A DNA stretch of 64,000 nucleotides from Chitinophaga pinensis (GCA_945863605.1 CAMAZP010000002.1:103684-167683), one strand, 5' to 3'. Numbered from the stretch's first letter, positions 1-10,171 are shown. A program made the numbers and translations. The notes: a model not told the origin generated them from the sequence alone.

Positions 1-402
1 ATTGTCAACCCCCGAACTAATTTTTCCAGTTAATAAATAAGGGGTATTATGTACCATTACATACTTCATGTGATCAAGCCCTAAAGATACATTCCAATTG
101 TTTTTATAATTGTATCCAATTCTAAAATTAAATTGTGGAACGGTTAATTTTGTTGGATTAAAATATGTTTTTATGTCCTTAGATGGTCGATCTACTGCCT
201 TAACCTTAGCTATTTTAAAATCATATCCATCTCCTACAAATTGAATGGTACTTTTAGTATATGAACTTAAATTGTATCCCCAAGAAACGTTTAATGTGCC
301 AGATGCATTTGACTTTTTCGGTTTAGGCTTTTTATAGGGTTTGTATTGAGCACATAAACTCAAAGTAAAAAGACTAAGAAATAAAAAAATTATGATTTTC
401 AT
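1..402 (-). CDS. Putative outer-membrane protein, partial (C-terminus off window)
   Basis: An open frame of 134 codons runs from an ATG at 400-402 to the window edge without a stop. It begins with a clear signal peptide (MKIIIFLFLSLFTLSLCAQ), a Lys/Pro-rich linker, and then alternating aromatic/polar stretches such as WGYNLSSYTK and FNFRIGYNYKNNW that look like beta-barrel strands. The start codon overlaps the stop of the upstream lipoprotein gene (ATGA), so the two are probably translationally coupled. I do not recognise a named family; an outer-membrane barrel is inferred from strand pattern and signal peptide only. Confidence 0.7.
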   Translation of the reverse strand, partial: MKIIIFLFLSLFTLSLCAQYKPYKKPKPKKSNASGTLNVSWGYNLSSYTKSTIQFVGDGYDFKIAKVKAVDRPSKDIKTYFNPTKLTVPQFNFRIGYNYKNNWNVSLGLDHMKYVMVHNTPYLLTGKISSGVDN

Positions 403-1085
403 CTTGTAATGATTTTAACCCATTCTTGTTGTTCTAAAATTCGTTCTAATCGATAATGAACTTGTTTATTAGCACTGTGCCATTCTACTAATCCGTACCC
501 TTTAGCAAAATAAGATGTTGCTGACGCCCCACGAGATTCTTCTTTTTTGGTAAACGGATTTAATACTGTTAATTTCACGTTTTCATCAAATACAAGTGCA
601 TCTACTTTTTCTCCCATTACATCAATCTTCCTATTTCGCTTATACTTACGTTTTACTTCTTTTATCATAATTGTAGAATCTGTAACTCCTTTAAACTTCA
701 CTGCAAACCAAGTCTCGTTTTTTAAATTCATCGGAAACAAAGTGTTTTTATAAAGTAACGATTTTTCTTTTTCTTTTTTAAAATTAACAACCATATGATC
801 TTGAATATTCAAACTATCAACATTATAATTTGTTGCTTCCAATAATCGACCATCACTAGCATATCGCTCTACGACTAAATGTTCTCCTTCTTTGTCAGTT
901 ACTGTGTAAATTCGACTAAACTCCTCCTCTAAACCTCTTGCAACATCGCGATACAAATACACCTTAGGAACTGAATCTAATTTATAAAAGTAAGCAACGT
1001 TAGGGTTATCTGAATAAAATTTTGGCGTATCAGAACACGACCAAAGTAAAACTCCAATTAGAAAAAATAAAACAAAAGATTTCAT
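399..1085 (-). CDS. Hypothetical lipoprotein
   Basis: 228 aa with a hydrophobic N-terminus ending in a lipobox-like LLWSC, so the protein is probably lipidated at Cys17 and placed in the cell envelope. The rest is a charged, globular sequence with no motif I recognise. It overlaps the start of the downstream outer-membrane-like gene by 4 bases (ATGA) and its own ATG overlaps the stop of the upstream pseudouridine synthase gene (TAATG), so the three form one tightly packed operon. Function unknown; a role together with the downstream barrel-like protein is an inference from coupling. Confidence 0.8.
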   Translation of the reverse strand: MKSFVLFFLIGVLLWSCSDTPKFYSDNPNVAYFYKLDSVPKVYLYRDVARGLEEEFSRIYTVTDKEGEHLVVERYASDGRLLEATNYNVDSLNIQDHMVVNFKKEKEKSLLYKNTLFPMNLKNETWFAVKFKGVTDSTIMIKEVKRKYKRNRKIDVMGEKVDALVFDENVKLTVLNPFTKKEESRGASATSYFAKGYGLVEWHSANKQVHYRLERILEQQEWVKIITR

Positions 1086-2005
1086 TATTTTGTCATTTTT
1101 AAGTAAGCAATTTCTTGTTCTGTTAAGTGGCGATAATAACCACGAGGTAAATCTTTTTTTGTCAGACCACCAAATTGTACACGGTCTAATTTTATTACTT
1201 GATAACCTAAAGCTTCAAACAGACGACGAACAATTCTGTTTTTCCCAGAGTGAATTTCTACACCAACTTCTTTAGATGTACCATTCTCTACGTATTCAAC
1301 CTTATCAACTTTTGTTTTACCATCTTCAAGGTCAACGCCGTTTAATAATTTCTCTAAATCTTCTTTTGCCACCGATTTATTTAACTCAATATGATACATC
1401 TTAACAGCTTGGTAACGCGGATGAGTTAATTTTTTTGCCATATCTCCATCGTTAGTAAACAATAATAAACCCGTTGTTTCTCTATCCAAACGTCCAACAG
1501 GATAAATGCGCTCACGACAAGCTTTACTAACTAATGACATAACTGTTTTTCTTCCGCGTGGATCATCCATGGTAGTAATAAACCCCTTTGGTTTATTCAG
1601 TAAAACGTAACGCTTTGTCTCTGCATTAATCGTTTCACCATCGTATTGTACAATATCACCTTGATTGATTTTATAACCTAATTCGGTCACAATTTTTCCA
1701 TTTACAGAAACTACGCCTGTTTCAATCAATACATCAGCTTCCCTTCTTGAACACACACCAGCATTTGATAAATATTTATTCAAACGAATATTATCTTCAC
1801 GAAAAGAAGGGAGGGGATCGCCTTTTTTAACCTTGATTTTGTATTCAATATATTTACGCTTATCTCTCGCTGTGACAGCTTCATCTTTGCTGGCTTCTTT
1901 CTTAACAGAAGGTTTTTTTGCAGCAACGGTTGCTGTTTTTTTAACAATCGTTTTTTTGTTTGCTGACCCACTTTTTGTTGGGGATTTTCTTGTTGGCTTC
2001 ATCAT
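1085..2005 (-). CDS. rluB: Pseudouridine synthase, RsuA/RluB family
   Basis: 306 aa. A Lys/Ala-rich low-complexity N-terminus of about 70 residues (common in Bacteroidota homologues) is followed by an S4 RNA-binding domain (IRLNKYLSNAGVCSRREAD) and the catalytic domain with the signature GRLDRETTGLLLFTNDG, whose Asp is the nucleophile. The family isomerises a specific uridine in ribosomal RNA; RluB acts on 23S rRNA, RsuA on 16S rRNA. The extended S4 domain and the lysine-rich tail favour the RluB/RluE/RsuA group, but the exact target position cannot be read from sequence. It is the first gene of a three-gene overlapping operon. Confidence 0.9.
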   Translation of the reverse strand: MMKPTRKSPTKSGSANKKTIVKKTATVAAKKPSVKKEASKDEAVTARDKRKYIEYKIKVKKGDPLPSFREDNIRLNKYLSNAGVCSRREADVLIETGVVSVNGKIVTELGYKINQGDIVQYDGETINAETKRYVLLNKPKGFITTMDDPRGRKTVMSLVSKACRERIYPVGRLDRETTGLLLFTNDGDMAKKLTHPRYQAVKMYHIELNKSVAKEDLEKLLNGVDLEDGKTKVDKVEYVENGTSKEVGVEIHSGKNRIVRRLFEALGYQVIKLDRVQFGGLTKKDLPRGYYRHLTEQEIAYLKMTK

Positions 2006-2096
2006 TAGATGACAAAGATACTTAATTGAAATTTAATAATTAATGTTTACCAATCTACCACTAAATAGTAAAGTACAAATAATGTGTTTATATAAT

Positions 2097-2564
2097 TTAC
2101 AACACCTTCAACGATATCCCCATTTCAAAAGTAGCAACTATTTCGCCATTGGTGTTTTTTGCTATTACTTCAATTGTATCGTTAATCCTTTCACCTATTT
2201 CTATACTTTTTTTCACTGCTGCTGCAACAACATGTCCTTGATTGCTTTCAAAAAAGGTGTCCGTTTCGGCACGTTTAAGAAATTGAGCGTTCATTCCTTT
2301 GAAAGCAAACGATACTTTTTTGTTGTGTTTTTCAGTGAAGTAAAACACTTGAATTCCTCCGGCTACGTCAGCACCAACAGCCAATGCAGCAAAATACATA
2401 GAGTTTAAGTGATTCTTCGTTCTTCGGCGTAAACGAATTTTCAATTTTACTTTTTCTTCATTAATTTCCAATAATTGAGGACGAACAAAATGCATCATCG
2501 GAATTTTGAAAAATCCCAATAGAAACATTTTCCATTGCATACTTTTTAGTGTTACTTCCTTCAT
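2097..2564 (-). CDS. Hotdog-fold thioesterase-like protein (DUF4442 type)
   Basis: 155 aa without a signal peptide. Sequence such as NHLNSMYFAALAVGADVAGGIQVF resembles the central helix region of DUF4442/PaaI-like hotdog proteins, which hydrolyse acyl-thioesters. The tail (NDTIEVIAKNTNGEIVATFEMG) fits the closing strands of the fold. It lies only 3 bases downstream of mutS on the same strand and may be cotranscribed with it, without any evident functional link. Substrate unknown. Confidence 0.75.
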   Translation of the reverse strand: MKEVTLKSMQWKMFLLGFFKIPMMHFVRPQLLEINEEKVKLKIRLRRRTKNHLNSMYFAALAVGADVAGGIQVFYFTEKHNKKVSFAFKGMNAQFLKRAETDTFFESNQGHVVAAAVKKSIEIGERINDTIEVIAKNTNGEIVATFEMGISLKVL

Positions 2565-2567
2565 ATT

Positions 2568-5204
2568 CTATCCTCCTGTTAATTTTTTTATTTCATGTAA
2601 TTTCATCAACGCTTCCACAGGCGTCAAGGTATTGATGTCAATGCTTATTAATTCATCGTGAATATTTTCTAAAACTGGATCGTTCAACTGGAAGAAACTC
2701 AATTGCATATTTGCCGTTTCGTTCAAAACTTCTTTCGTTGTTTTCTTACCTTTTGAACTGCTGCCCACACTCGCATGCGAACTTTCCAAATCCTTCAAAA
2801 CTTGCTCGGCGCGTTGCACCACAAAATTCGGCATTCCAGCCATACGTGCTACGTGAATACCAAAAGAATGGGCACTTCCACCTGGAACTAATTTGCGTAA
2901 AAAAAGCACTTTTTTACCCATTTCTTTTACTGAAACGTTGTAGTTTTTGATACGCTCAAAACGCTTGTGCATTTCGTTGAGTTCGTGGTAATGCGTTGCA
3001 AACAAGGTCTTACTTTTCGCTTTTGGATTTTCGTGCAAAAATTCAGCAATCGCCCAAGCTATTGAAATTCCGTCATACGTACTTGTTCCACGCCCTATTT
3101 CATCCAATAAAATCAAACTTCGGTCGGAAATATTATTCAAAATACTCGCCGTTTCGTTCATTTCTACCATAAACGTTGATTCACCAGAAGAAATGTTGTC
3201 CGAAGCTCCAACGCGTGTAAAAATCTTATCGACCAAACCAATTTTTGCAGCGTCAGCAGGAACAAAACATCCCATTTGAGCCATCAAGACAATCAAAGCC
3301 GTTTGACGCAAAATCGCACTTTTACCACTCATATTTGGTCCAGTAATCATAATAATTTGCTGACTGTTGTTGTCGAGTAAAACATCATTTGCAATGTATT
3401 CTTCACCCAAAGCCAAACGTTTTTCAATCACAGGATGACGACCATTTTTGATGTCCAACACCAATCCATCGTTGATTTCTGGACGATTGTATTTATTTTC
3501 AATAGCAACCTGCGAGAAAGAAAACAAGCAATCTAAACGTGCAATGACAGTCGCGTTGTGTTGAATCGGCTGAATGTAATCCGACATTCCAACTACTAAA
3601 TCTTGAAACAAACGCGCTTCAATGGCATAGATTTTTTCTTCTGCGCCCAAAATTTTACTTTCGTATTCCTTTAATTCTTCCGTGATGTAGCGCTCAGCAC
3701 TCACCAACGTTTGTTTGCGAATCCAATCTTCGGGAACTTTGTCTTTGTGTGTATTTCGAACTTCAATGTAGTAACCAAAAACGTTATTGAATGAAACTTT
3801 CAAACTTGGAATTCCTGTTCGTTCTGCTTCACGTTCTTGCAAGCGTTCCAAATAATCTTTTCCGTTGAAGGAAATTTCGCGCAGGTCGTCCAACTCTTGA
3901 TGAAAACCTGAACGAATAATAATTCCCTTTCCGATTTGTCCGGCTGGATCGTCGCAAAGATTGGTTTCTATCAACTGAATGAGCGTTTCACAAGGGTTCA
4001 ATTGCTCCATCATTTTTTTCAGCGAAACAATTTTATTGTCTTGTAAAAGATTTTTAATCGGTTGAATTTGCAACAATGTTCGGCGCAAGTGCATCACTTC
4101 TTTCGGATTCACTTTTCCAACCGCTACTTTAGAAATCAATCGTTCTAAATCGCCTATTTCGCGTAAACGCTGTCCTAATTCAAAAGAAATTTCTTCGTTT
4201 TTAGTTAAATAGTCAACTACATCTAAACGTTCGTTGATTGGTTTTTCGTCTTTCAAAGGCAATACCATCCAACGTTTCATCATCCGTCCGCCCATTGGAG
4301 TGTAGGTTTTGTCCAAAATATCCGCAAGCGTTTTTGCATTTTCATTGGTTGAATACACCAATTCCAAATTTCGAATGGTAAAACGATCGAGCCACACGTA
4401 TTTCTCTTCTTCGATACGTGAAATCGCGGTGATGTGCCCTAATTTTTGGTGTTGATTTTCATTCAAATAATGAAAAACCGCACCTGCTGCAACAATCGCA
4501 AGCGACAAATTCTCGATTCCGAAACCTTTTAAAGAACTCGTTCCAAAGTGTTTATTGAGGTTTTCGTTGGCGTATTCTGTGGTGAAAATCCAATCTTCCA
4601 AACGGAACGTGTAATGGTTTTCTCCAAATTGCCCTTGAAAATCTTTATTCCTGTTTTTCTGATAAATGATTTCGCTTGGTTCAAAACCACTTATTAATTT
4701 ATCAATGTATTCTCTATTTCCTTCAGCGACTAAAAATTCACCTGTAGAAACATCTAGAAATGCAACTCCGATTTCTTCTTTACCAAAGTGAATGGCACAT
4801 AAAAAGTTGTTTTTTCCTTGTTCCAAAACTTGGTCGTTGAACGAAACTCCAGGTGTCACTAGTTCCGTAACGCCACGTTTCACAATCGTCTTGGTCATTT
4901 TAGGATCTTCCAATTGATCACAAATCGCCACTCGTTGACCGGCACGTACCAATTTTGGCAAATACGTATCCAACGAATGATGAGGGAAGCCGGCCAATTC
5001 AATTTCAGCGGCAGTTCCGTTTTTGCGTTTTGTCAAAATGATGCCTAGAATCTTCGAAGTTTTGATTGCATCTTCGCGAAACGTTTCGTAAAAATCGCCA
5101 ACACGAAACAACAACAAAGCTTCTGGATGACGCGCTTTGATTTGATTGTATTGCTTCATCAACGGGGTTTCCGCCACGCCTTTGTCATCAAAAGTTTTCG
5201 CCAA
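2568..5204 (-). CDS. mutS: DNA mismatch repair protein MutS
   Basis: 878 aa, full length for MutS1. The N-terminus has the mismatch-reading segment GDFYETF (Phe-x-Glu). The ATPase end carries Walker A GPNMSGKS, the ordered segment [21 protein letters not shown], Walker [17 protein letters not shown] and the FATHYHEL histidine motif. MutS binds mispaired or looped bases as a dimer and recruits MutL. The ATG fits the usual MutS beginning ([21 protein letters not shown] follows within 16 residues). A thioesterase-like gene follows directly. Nothing is missing or disrupted. Confidence 0.98.
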   Translation of the reverse strand: MAKTFDDKGVAETPLMKQYNQIKARHPEALLLFRVGDFYETFREDAIKTSKILGIILTKRKNGTAAEIELAGFPHHSLDTYLPKLVRAGQRVAICDQLEDPKMTKTIVKRGVTELVTPGVSFNDQVLEQGKNNFLCAIHFGKEEIGVAFLDVSTGEFLVAEGNREYIDKLISGFEPSEIIYQKNRNKDFQGQFGENHYTFRLEDWIFTTEYANENLNKHFGTSSLKGFGIENLSLAIVAAGAVFHYLNENQHQKLGHITAISRIEEEKYVWLDRFTIRNLELVYSTNENAKTLADILDKTYTPMGGRMMKRWMVLPLKDEKPINERLDVVDYLTKNEEISFELGQRLREIGDLERLISKVAVGKVNPKEVMHLRRTLLQIQPIKNLLQDNKIVSLKKMMEQLNPCETLIQLIETNLCDDPAGQIGKGIIIRSGFHQELDDLREISFNGKDYLERLQEREAERTGIPSLKVSFNNVFGYYIEVRNTHKDKVPEDWIRKQTLVSAERYITEELKEYESKILGAEEKIYAIEARLFQDLVVGMSDYIQPIQHNATVIARLDCLFSFSQVAIENKYNRPEINDGLVLDIKNGRHPVIEKRLALGEEYIANDVLLDNNSQQIIMITGPNMSGKSAILRQTALIVLMAQMGCFVPADAAKIGLVDKIFTRVGASDNISSGESTFMVEMNETASILNNISDRSLILLDEIGRGTSTYDGISIAWAIAEFLHENPKAKSKTLFATHYHELNEMHKRFERIKNYNVSVKEMGKKVLFLRKLVPGGSAHSFGIHVARMAGMPNFVVQRAEQVLKDLESSHASVGSSSKGKKTTKEVLNETANMQLSFFQLNDPVLENIHDELISIDINTLTPVEALMKLHEIKKLTGG

Positions 5205-5323
5205 GGGAAATTGATTTTAAAATTGAAGCCTAAAGGTAAGGATTTTTTGGAAAAAAGTTTTACAGCATTTATCTAGAAGAGTCAAATAATAAAATTAATT
5301 TTCACTTATACTTCTAAAATTGA

Positions 5324-5788
5324 TTAATTCATCCACCAGGAATAAGCATTCAATGAAAATGCGATGATTAACCAAACCAAATACGGAAGTAAAAGCAATA
5401 ATTTCCAATTACTTGATTCGAAATAGTGAAGTATCAAAATCAATGAAATAAACAAAATTAATATTATGATCATTCCTAGAAATATCCAATGGAAATAAAA
5501 GAAAACTGGATTCCATAGTACATTCGAAAGAAATTGTAAAGTGAATAGGGTTATAAATCGCTTGTCTTTTAGTTTTTCTTTTTCATGAATAGTCAAATAA
5601 ATGGTAAACAATAACATAATTGTTGTCCAAGCTATACCAAAAGCCCATCCTGGTGGAGTCCAAGGGGCTTTGTTAAGTTGGATGTACCATTCATTTTCAA
5701 TTGGACTAGAACCCATCAACAAAGAACCTAAAGCCAAAGCACCAAAATTGAGAATAAGAAAAAGAAAAAAAGTAAGTGACTTACTCAT
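5324..5788 (-). CDS. tspO: TspO/MBR family membrane protein
   Basis: 154 aa with five predicted transmembrane helices. The tryptophan-rich loop WYIQLNKAPWTPPGWAFGIAW, the segment LSNVLWNPVFFYF, and the C-terminal PYLVWLIIAFSLNAYSWW match the TspO/MBR (peripheral benzodiazepine receptor-like) family. These proteins bind porphyrins and related ligands in the membrane and are linked to stress or redox responses. It stands alone, divergent from the aminopeptidase gene, with about 100 bases between the start codons. Confidence 0.93.
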   Translation of the reverse strand: MSKSLTFFLFLILNFGALALGSLLMGSSPIENEWYIQLNKAPWTPPGWAFGIAWTTIMLLFTIYLTIHEKEKLKDKRFITLFTLQFLSNVLWNPVFFYFHWIFLGMIIILILFISLILILHYFESSNWKLLLLLPYLVWLIIAFSLNAYSWWMN

Positions 5789-5887
5789 ACTGTTGATTCA
5801 AATAAAATATGGTTGCTTTTAAAGTTAAGGATAAAACTATTCAAAACACCTAGTTTTCTTAATTTAGCATACTCAAAAATTAAAAGT

Positions 5888-7180
5888 ATGAAATACGATC
5901 GAATTAATTCCGAATTATACATTTCTAATAGAGCAAAATTTACTGCTCAAATGCACCAAGGAACACTAGCTGTCTTCAATTCAAATGATATTTATCCAGT
6001 TAGTGCCGACAGCACAATGCCCTTTCAACAACACAGAGATATTCTAGCCTTATCTGGTGTTGATCAAGAAGAATCGATTTTAGTTTTATTTCCTGGTGCG
6101 AGTAATCCTGCTCATCGCGAAGTGCTTTTTTTGAAAGAAACAAGTGATTTGATTGCAATTTGGGAAGGTGAAAAGTTGACAAAACAAGCTGCATTTGAAA
6201 CTTCAGGAATTAAAACGGTCTATTGGTTGCAACAATTCCCGACGATTTTCAAACAAATGATGGCAGAAGCAAGTGGTATTTATTTAAACACGAATGAACA
6301 TTTGCGCGCTAATACTGAAGTTGAAACACGAGAAGATCGTTTTATCAAAAAAGTAAAACAAGATTTTCCAGCGCATCAAGTTTTTAAAGCTGCACCGATA
6401 ATGCACAAAATTCGCTCGATAAAAAACGATATCGAAATCGAATTGATGCAACGTGCATGTAAAATTACTGAAGCTGGAGTTAGAAGATTATTAGGATTCA
6501 TCAAGCCAGGTGTTTGGGAATATGAAATTGAAGCGGAATTAGCGCATGAATTTTTACGCAATCGTTCAAAAGGTTTTGCGTACACCCCAATTGTTGCATC
6601 AGGAAAAAACGCTTGTGTATTACATTATATTGAAAACAACCAACAATGCAAAAATGGTGATGTGATTTTATTAGATGTTGGAGCAGAATATGCAAATTAC
6701 TCTTCCGATTTAACGCGCTGTATTCCTGTTAATGGAAAATTCACGACTCGTCAAAAAGAAGTTTACAATGCAGTGTTACATGTCAAAAAAGAAGCTGAAA
6801 AGTTATTGGTTCCTGGAACAATTATGGCAGAATATCACAAACAAGTTGGATGCTTAATGGAAGAGCAATTAGTAAACCTTGGATTGATTTCAATGGAAGA
6901 CATCAAAACTCAAAATCCAGATTGGCCAGCATACAAAAAGTATTTCATGCATGGAACTTCTCACTTTTTAGGTTTAGACACCCATGATGTTGGTTTGTGG
7001 TATGAGCCTATTCAAGCTGGAATGGTTTTCACTTGCGAGCCAGGAATTTATATACCAGAAGAAGGTTTAGGGATTCGTTTAGAAGATGATTTAGTAGTTC
7101 AAGAATCAGTCGCTCCATTCAATTTAATGAAAGATATTCCTTTGGAAGCAGAAGAAATCGAAGCCTTAATGAACGCTTAA
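5888..7180 (+). CDS. pepP: Xaa-Pro aminopeptidase (M24B)
   Basis: 430 aa from the ATG at 5888; an in-frame upstream ATG at 5813 would add 25 residues that do not look like the family's start, so the internal one (MKYDRINSELY) is chosen. An N-terminal creatinase-like domain is followed by the pita-bread M24 domain. The five metal ligands are visible: Asp in LLDVGAEY, Asp in SSDLTR, His in FMHGTSHFLGLDTHD, Glu in CEPGIY and Glu in GIRLEDD. It removes N-terminal residues preceding proline. A hydrolase gene follows after 11 bases. Confidence 0.95.
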   Translation: MKYDRINSELYISNRAKFTAQMHQGTLAVFNSNDIYPVSADSTMPFQQHRDILALSGVDQEESILVLFPGASNPAHREVLFLKETSDLIAIWEGEKLTKQAAFETSGIKTVYWLQQFPTIFKQMMAEASGIYLNTNEHLRANTEVETREDRFIKKVKQDFPAHQVFKAAPIMHKIRSIKNDIEIELMQRACKITEAGVRRLLGFIKPGVWEYEIEAELAHEFLRNRSKGFAYTPIVASGKNACVLHYIENNQQCKNGDVILLDVGAEYANYSSDLTRCIPVNGKFTTRQKEVYNAVLHVKKEAEKLLVPGTIMAEYHKQVGCLMEEQLVNLGLISMEDIKTQNPDWPAYKKYFMHGTSHFLGLDTHDVGLWYEPIQAGMVFTCEPGIYIPEEGLGIRLEDDLVVQESVAPFNLMKDIPLEAEEIEALMNA

Positions 7181-7191
7181 TTTTCAGTCAA

Positions 7192-7959
7192 TTGTTACAT
7201 TATTCAATTGAAGGCGAAGGAGAAACGCTCGTTTTTCTACATGGATTTTTAGAATCAAATTCGATGTGGGGTTATCTTGCGTTGGAAGAGTTGAATTTTC
7301 AAAAAATTTTTATTGAACTTCCAGGTCATGGACAATCAGCTTTAACGCTAGACTCTGAAAATCCAAGTTTAAATTTCTTTGCCAATGAAGTTCAAGAAGT
7401 TCTTTCGTTTCTGAAAATTGAAAAATTCTCAATTGTTGGTCATTCTTTAGGGGCTTATGTGGCTTTGATTCTAAAGGAACAAAATCTTGGTTGTCAAAAA
7501 GTTGTATTGTTAAATTCCAATTTTTGGGCAGATAGTGAACAAAAGAAAAAAGATCGTCTGCGCGTTGCTGAAATAGCCTTTAAAGCGAAAAAAGTATTCA
7601 TTAACGAAGCAATTCCGAACTTATTTGGACAAGCTGAACTTTTTCAAAATGAGATTGAAGTTTTGAAAGAAGAAGCGATGAAAATTGAACCAGAATCGAT
7701 TGCTTATGCGGCTTTAGCCATGCGACAAAGGAAAGATTATACGCAAATGATTGCCGAAAAACCTAGTGATTTTTTTATCATTCATGGAGCTTTAGATCGT
7801 TTGGTAACCACTGAGTTTTTGGTAGAAAAAACAAACAGTATTTTTAAAGAAAATTCAGAAAATCATTTGTTTATCCTCAAGGAAGCTGGGCACATGGCTC
7901 ATATTGAGGCGAGCATTGAAGTGATGGAAATATTAGAGCTACTTTTGATTAATAGATAA
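7192..7959 (+). CDS. Alpha/beta hydrolase
   Basis: 255 aa. The oxyanion-hole motif LVFLHGFLES, the nucleophile elbow GHSLGAYVAL, and a late Asp and His (HGALDRL, EAGHMAH) give a complete Ser-Asp-His triad of the MenH/YbfF-type esterase group. The best start is a TTG at 7192: the N-terminal strand (LHYSIEGEGETLVF) begins right there and the first in-frame ATG lies inside the conserved part. It follows pepP by 11 bases, so the two are probably cotranscribed. Substrate unknown. Confidence 0.88.
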   Translation: MLHYSIEGEGETLVFLHGFLESNSMWGYLALEELNFQKIFIELPGHGQSALTLDSENPSLNFFANEVQEVLSFLKIEKFSIVGHSLGAYVALILKEQNLGCQKVVLLNSNFWADSEQKKKDRLRVAEIAFKAKKVFINEAIPNLFGQAELFQNEIEVLKEEAMKIEPESIAYAALAMRQRKDYTQMIAEKPSDFFIIHGALDRLVTTEFLVEKTNSIFKENSENHLFILKEAGHMAHIEASIEVMEILELLLINR

Positions 7960-8023
7960 AATTTTAAGTCACAAACTGTAAATAAATTACATTGACAATC
8001 AATGAATTTTGGTTGATTAAGCT

Positions 8024-9676
8024 TTATTCCAACTCGCGTTTATAAAAAATAAACCCATTTTTTTCACCGATTCGTTTTATGTGCGGAAAGTTTCTTGTAA
8101 ATTCTTCACTTCTCGTGTTTTTCATCACAAAGTAAACGGGTTTATCAATCGCACCAAAAATCAACCAATCTTCTCGATTTGAATTTAAGTTTTTGGTCGG
8201 TTTTTTTGCTGTATAAAATAAATCTGCATAGCTTTTGAAACCAACCGTTTTCACGTAGCAATCTTCATTCTGACAACTTTTATAAAATTCAATCGCAGCG
8301 TTTTGTGTATATCCTTCCACTTTTGGAACAATCACCACAACAGTTGAATAAATGAATAAAAGTGTCGCAATCAACGAAGCAATAATTTGATTTTGTGTGT
8401 TAAATCGTTTGGAAAGAAAAATAAATAACAAGGCTACAAAAAACAAAGCACCAATCAAAAATTCAAAACCGGTCCAATGAACTTGAGCCTGTAAATTTCC
8501 AACAGCAAAATCATCTTTAATTACATTCATTTTGGTAATTTTTTCCTTGTTTATTGCCACAAATTGCAAGACAACTACAATCAAAGACCAAACGAATCCA
8601 AGTGAAAGCACCATAATTTTAATCCATTTAGGCAGCGATTCTTTTTGTTCTAAAAGCTTGTAGATGTAAAACGCTGCTATAAAAGTGAGCGGAAAATAAG
8701 CCAAAGAGGAATAATGGATGATTTTCGTTTTTACAATTGTAAATAAAATTAAAACCGTCCAAAGTAAAATCACCATCCACGTTTTAAATTCAAAGAAAAC
8801 AAGTCGTTCGTCTTTTTGAAAGCGCTTGAAATATAAAAAGGCATAAATCGAAGCGGGGAAAACGCCAATAAAAAGTACAACAAAATGGTAAAATAAAAAG
8901 CCACCATGTCCAGCATCTTTCGTTTGAAAAAGGCGAACTTGATACACAAGAAAGTCTTTTACAATTCCGAGGTTTCCATTTAGCATTTGAAGAATAAACC
9001 AAAATCCACCGACGAAAAGAGAGATAATTAAAAACAATATTACTTGCCGCACATTAAATATCACTTTGAACTTTTTTACAATGAAATAAATCACTGTTAC
9101 AAAACCAAAAACCAACAAAGCAACTGGACCTTTAGATAAAATGGCTAGACCAATAAAAAGAGCTGAAAGTCCAACGAATTGGTAGCGACGCGACATGTCG
9201 TTTGACCGTGTAAAAGATGAAATAGTATAGATTCCAAGAAAGATAAATAGATTAAACCAAGGGTCGATAATTCCTGATTTGAAATAGATAAATGGTAAAA
9301 TTGAGCAAGCGTAAAGTAAAACCCAAAGGAGTCCAAGTTTTGAATTTAAAATCGAACGTCCCAAACGGAAAAGCACTAATAAAGTCACAATTCCACAAAT
9401 AGCATTTGGAAAACGAGCAGCAAATTCATTGATTCCAAAAACCTTCATCGAAAGCGCTTGCATCCAAATAAACAAAGGTGGTTTTTCCCAAAAAGGTAAA
9501 TAGTTGATTTGAACCGTTAACCAATCATTGGTTACCAACATTTCGCGGGCCGCCTCTGCAAAATTTATTTCATCCCAATCAAATAAATGACTTTGACCAA
9601 TAAAAGGAATGAAAAGAAAACTTCCGATTACGATGATTAAAATCTGGATTGTTTTGTCGGATAGTTTTGTCATCAA
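8024..9676 (-). CDS. Glycosyltransferase family 39 (ArnT/PMT-like) membrane protein
   Basis: 550 aa with about ten to twelve hydrophobic helices. The first periplasmic loop carries the Asp-Glu signature FDWDEINFAEAAREM and is followed by WEKPPLFIWMQALSMKVFG and the N-terminal PMT_2-type domain (AARFPNAICGIVTLLVLFRLG). Such enzymes transfer a sugar from a polyprenyl-phosphate carrier to lipid A, protein or other acceptors at the outer face of the inner membrane. The C-terminal soluble part is less conserved. No neighbouring cell-surface sugar genes are present, so the acceptor remains open. Confidence 0.88.
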   Translation of the reverse strand: MMTKLSDKTIQILIIVIGSFLFIPFIGQSHLFDWDEINFAEAAREMLVTNDWLTVQINYLPFWEKPPLFIWMQALSMKVFGINEFAARFPNAICGIVTLLVLFRLGRSILNSKLGLLWVLLYACSILPFIYFKSGIIDPWFNLFIFLGIYTISSFTRSNDMSRRYQFVGLSALFIGLAILSKGPVALLVFGFVTVIYFIVKKFKVIFNVRQVILFLIISLFVGGFWFILQMLNGNLGIVKDFLVYQVRLFQTKDAGHGGFLFYHFVVLFIGVFPASIYAFLYFKRFQKDERLVFFEFKTWMVILLWTVLILFTIVKTKIIHYSSLAYFPLTFIAAFYIYKLLEQKESLPKWIKIMVLSLGFVWSLIVVVLQFVAINKEKITKMNVIKDDFAVGNLQAQVHWTGFEFLIGALFFVALLFIFLSKRFNTQNQIIASLIATLLFIYSTVVVIVPKVEGYTQNAAIEFYKSCQNEDCYVKTVGFKSYADLFYTAKKPTKNLNSNREDWLIFGAIDKPVYFVMKNTRSEEFTRNFPHIKRIGEKNGFIFYKRELE

Positions 9677-9852
9677 TAGGAATTAATTTAATTGCAAATA
9701 TACTAAGACCGTTGCAAAACCCCTTACTCATCGTTACTTCAAAAATTTATCATCTACCTAAAATTATACTTTAACCTTTAATAAATATTCGAATGAAGTT
9801 TTCTAAAATATGAAGATAAAAGCAAAGAATTTTTTTATATAACTTTGAGAAT

Positions 9853-9931
9853 ATGAAACAACGAATTTATATTGACAATTCTTTTTGGTGGATTTTTAGA
9901 ATTTGAAAAATATGAAGACGACTGAAAAACA
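9853..9931 (+). pseudogene. Remnant of a PIN-domain toxin (N-terminal fragment)
   Basis: An ATG at 9853 opens MKQRIYIDNSFWW and stops after 17 codons. The beginning MKQRIYIDNS is the first strand of a common Bacteroidota PIN-domain (VapC-like) toxin, with the catalytic Asp in YID. If one T of the run at 9881-9885 is removed, the frame continues SFGGFLEFEKYEDD before another stop, resembling the family's (T)S-V-x-GGYFD-x-EF. The fragment is followed at once by an antitoxin-like gene. I read it as a decayed toxin; the family assignment rests on about 20 residues. Confidence 0.45.
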
Positions 9932-10064
9932 ATTTGATGCTGTAAACTTTATGCGTCAACAACGAAACAAATTGAGTGAGAAATTATCAAAAATGACTAA
10001 AGCTGAAATTTTAGAATACTTTAAAAATCGTGAGAAAAAAACGACTATTAAACCTAGTAACTAA
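9912..10064 (+). CDS. Small antitoxin-like protein
   Basis: 50 aa (MKTTEKQFDAVNFMRQQRNK at the start, then a Lys/Glu-rich helix LSKMTKAEILEYFKNREKK). The pattern, a short FDAV-x-x-MR-x-x-R leader followed by an amphipathic helix with EILEYFK, resembles the small antitoxins paired with PIN-type toxins in Bacteroidota. It overlaps the frameshifted end of the toxin remnant upstream. With the toxin destroyed, this would be an orphan. The reading frame itself is intact; function is inferred from context and sequence feel. Confidence 0.5.
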   Translation: MKTTEKQFDAVNFMRQQRNKLSEKLSKMTKAEILEYFKNREKKTTIKPSN

Positions 10065-10123
10065 TAGCTTTTTAATAAATTGTCAAAGTTCCGTTTGATA
10101 TTTAGATTTATTTATAAAAAAAA

Positions 10124-10151
10124 AAACGACTAGCATCAACACTAGTCGTTT
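10124..10151 (-). terminator. Rho-independent terminator for the 58-aa secreted protein gene
   Basis: A perfect 10-bp stem (AAACGACTAG at 10124-10133, CTAGTCGTTT at 10142-10151) with an 8-base loop. Read on the minus strand, the stem is followed by a long T tract (complement of the A run at 10116-10126), so it terminates transcription from the minus-strand gene ending at 10172. It could also serve the plus-strand genes weakly. Confidence 0.8.
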
Positions 10152-10171
10152 CTTGTTTATTAAAGTTTCAT

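Noticed and set aside
2043..2408. 121-codon plus-strand frame opposite the thioesterase-like gene
   Set aside because: The minus-strand protein has the family pattern; the plus-strand one is a shadow with many Cys/Phe.
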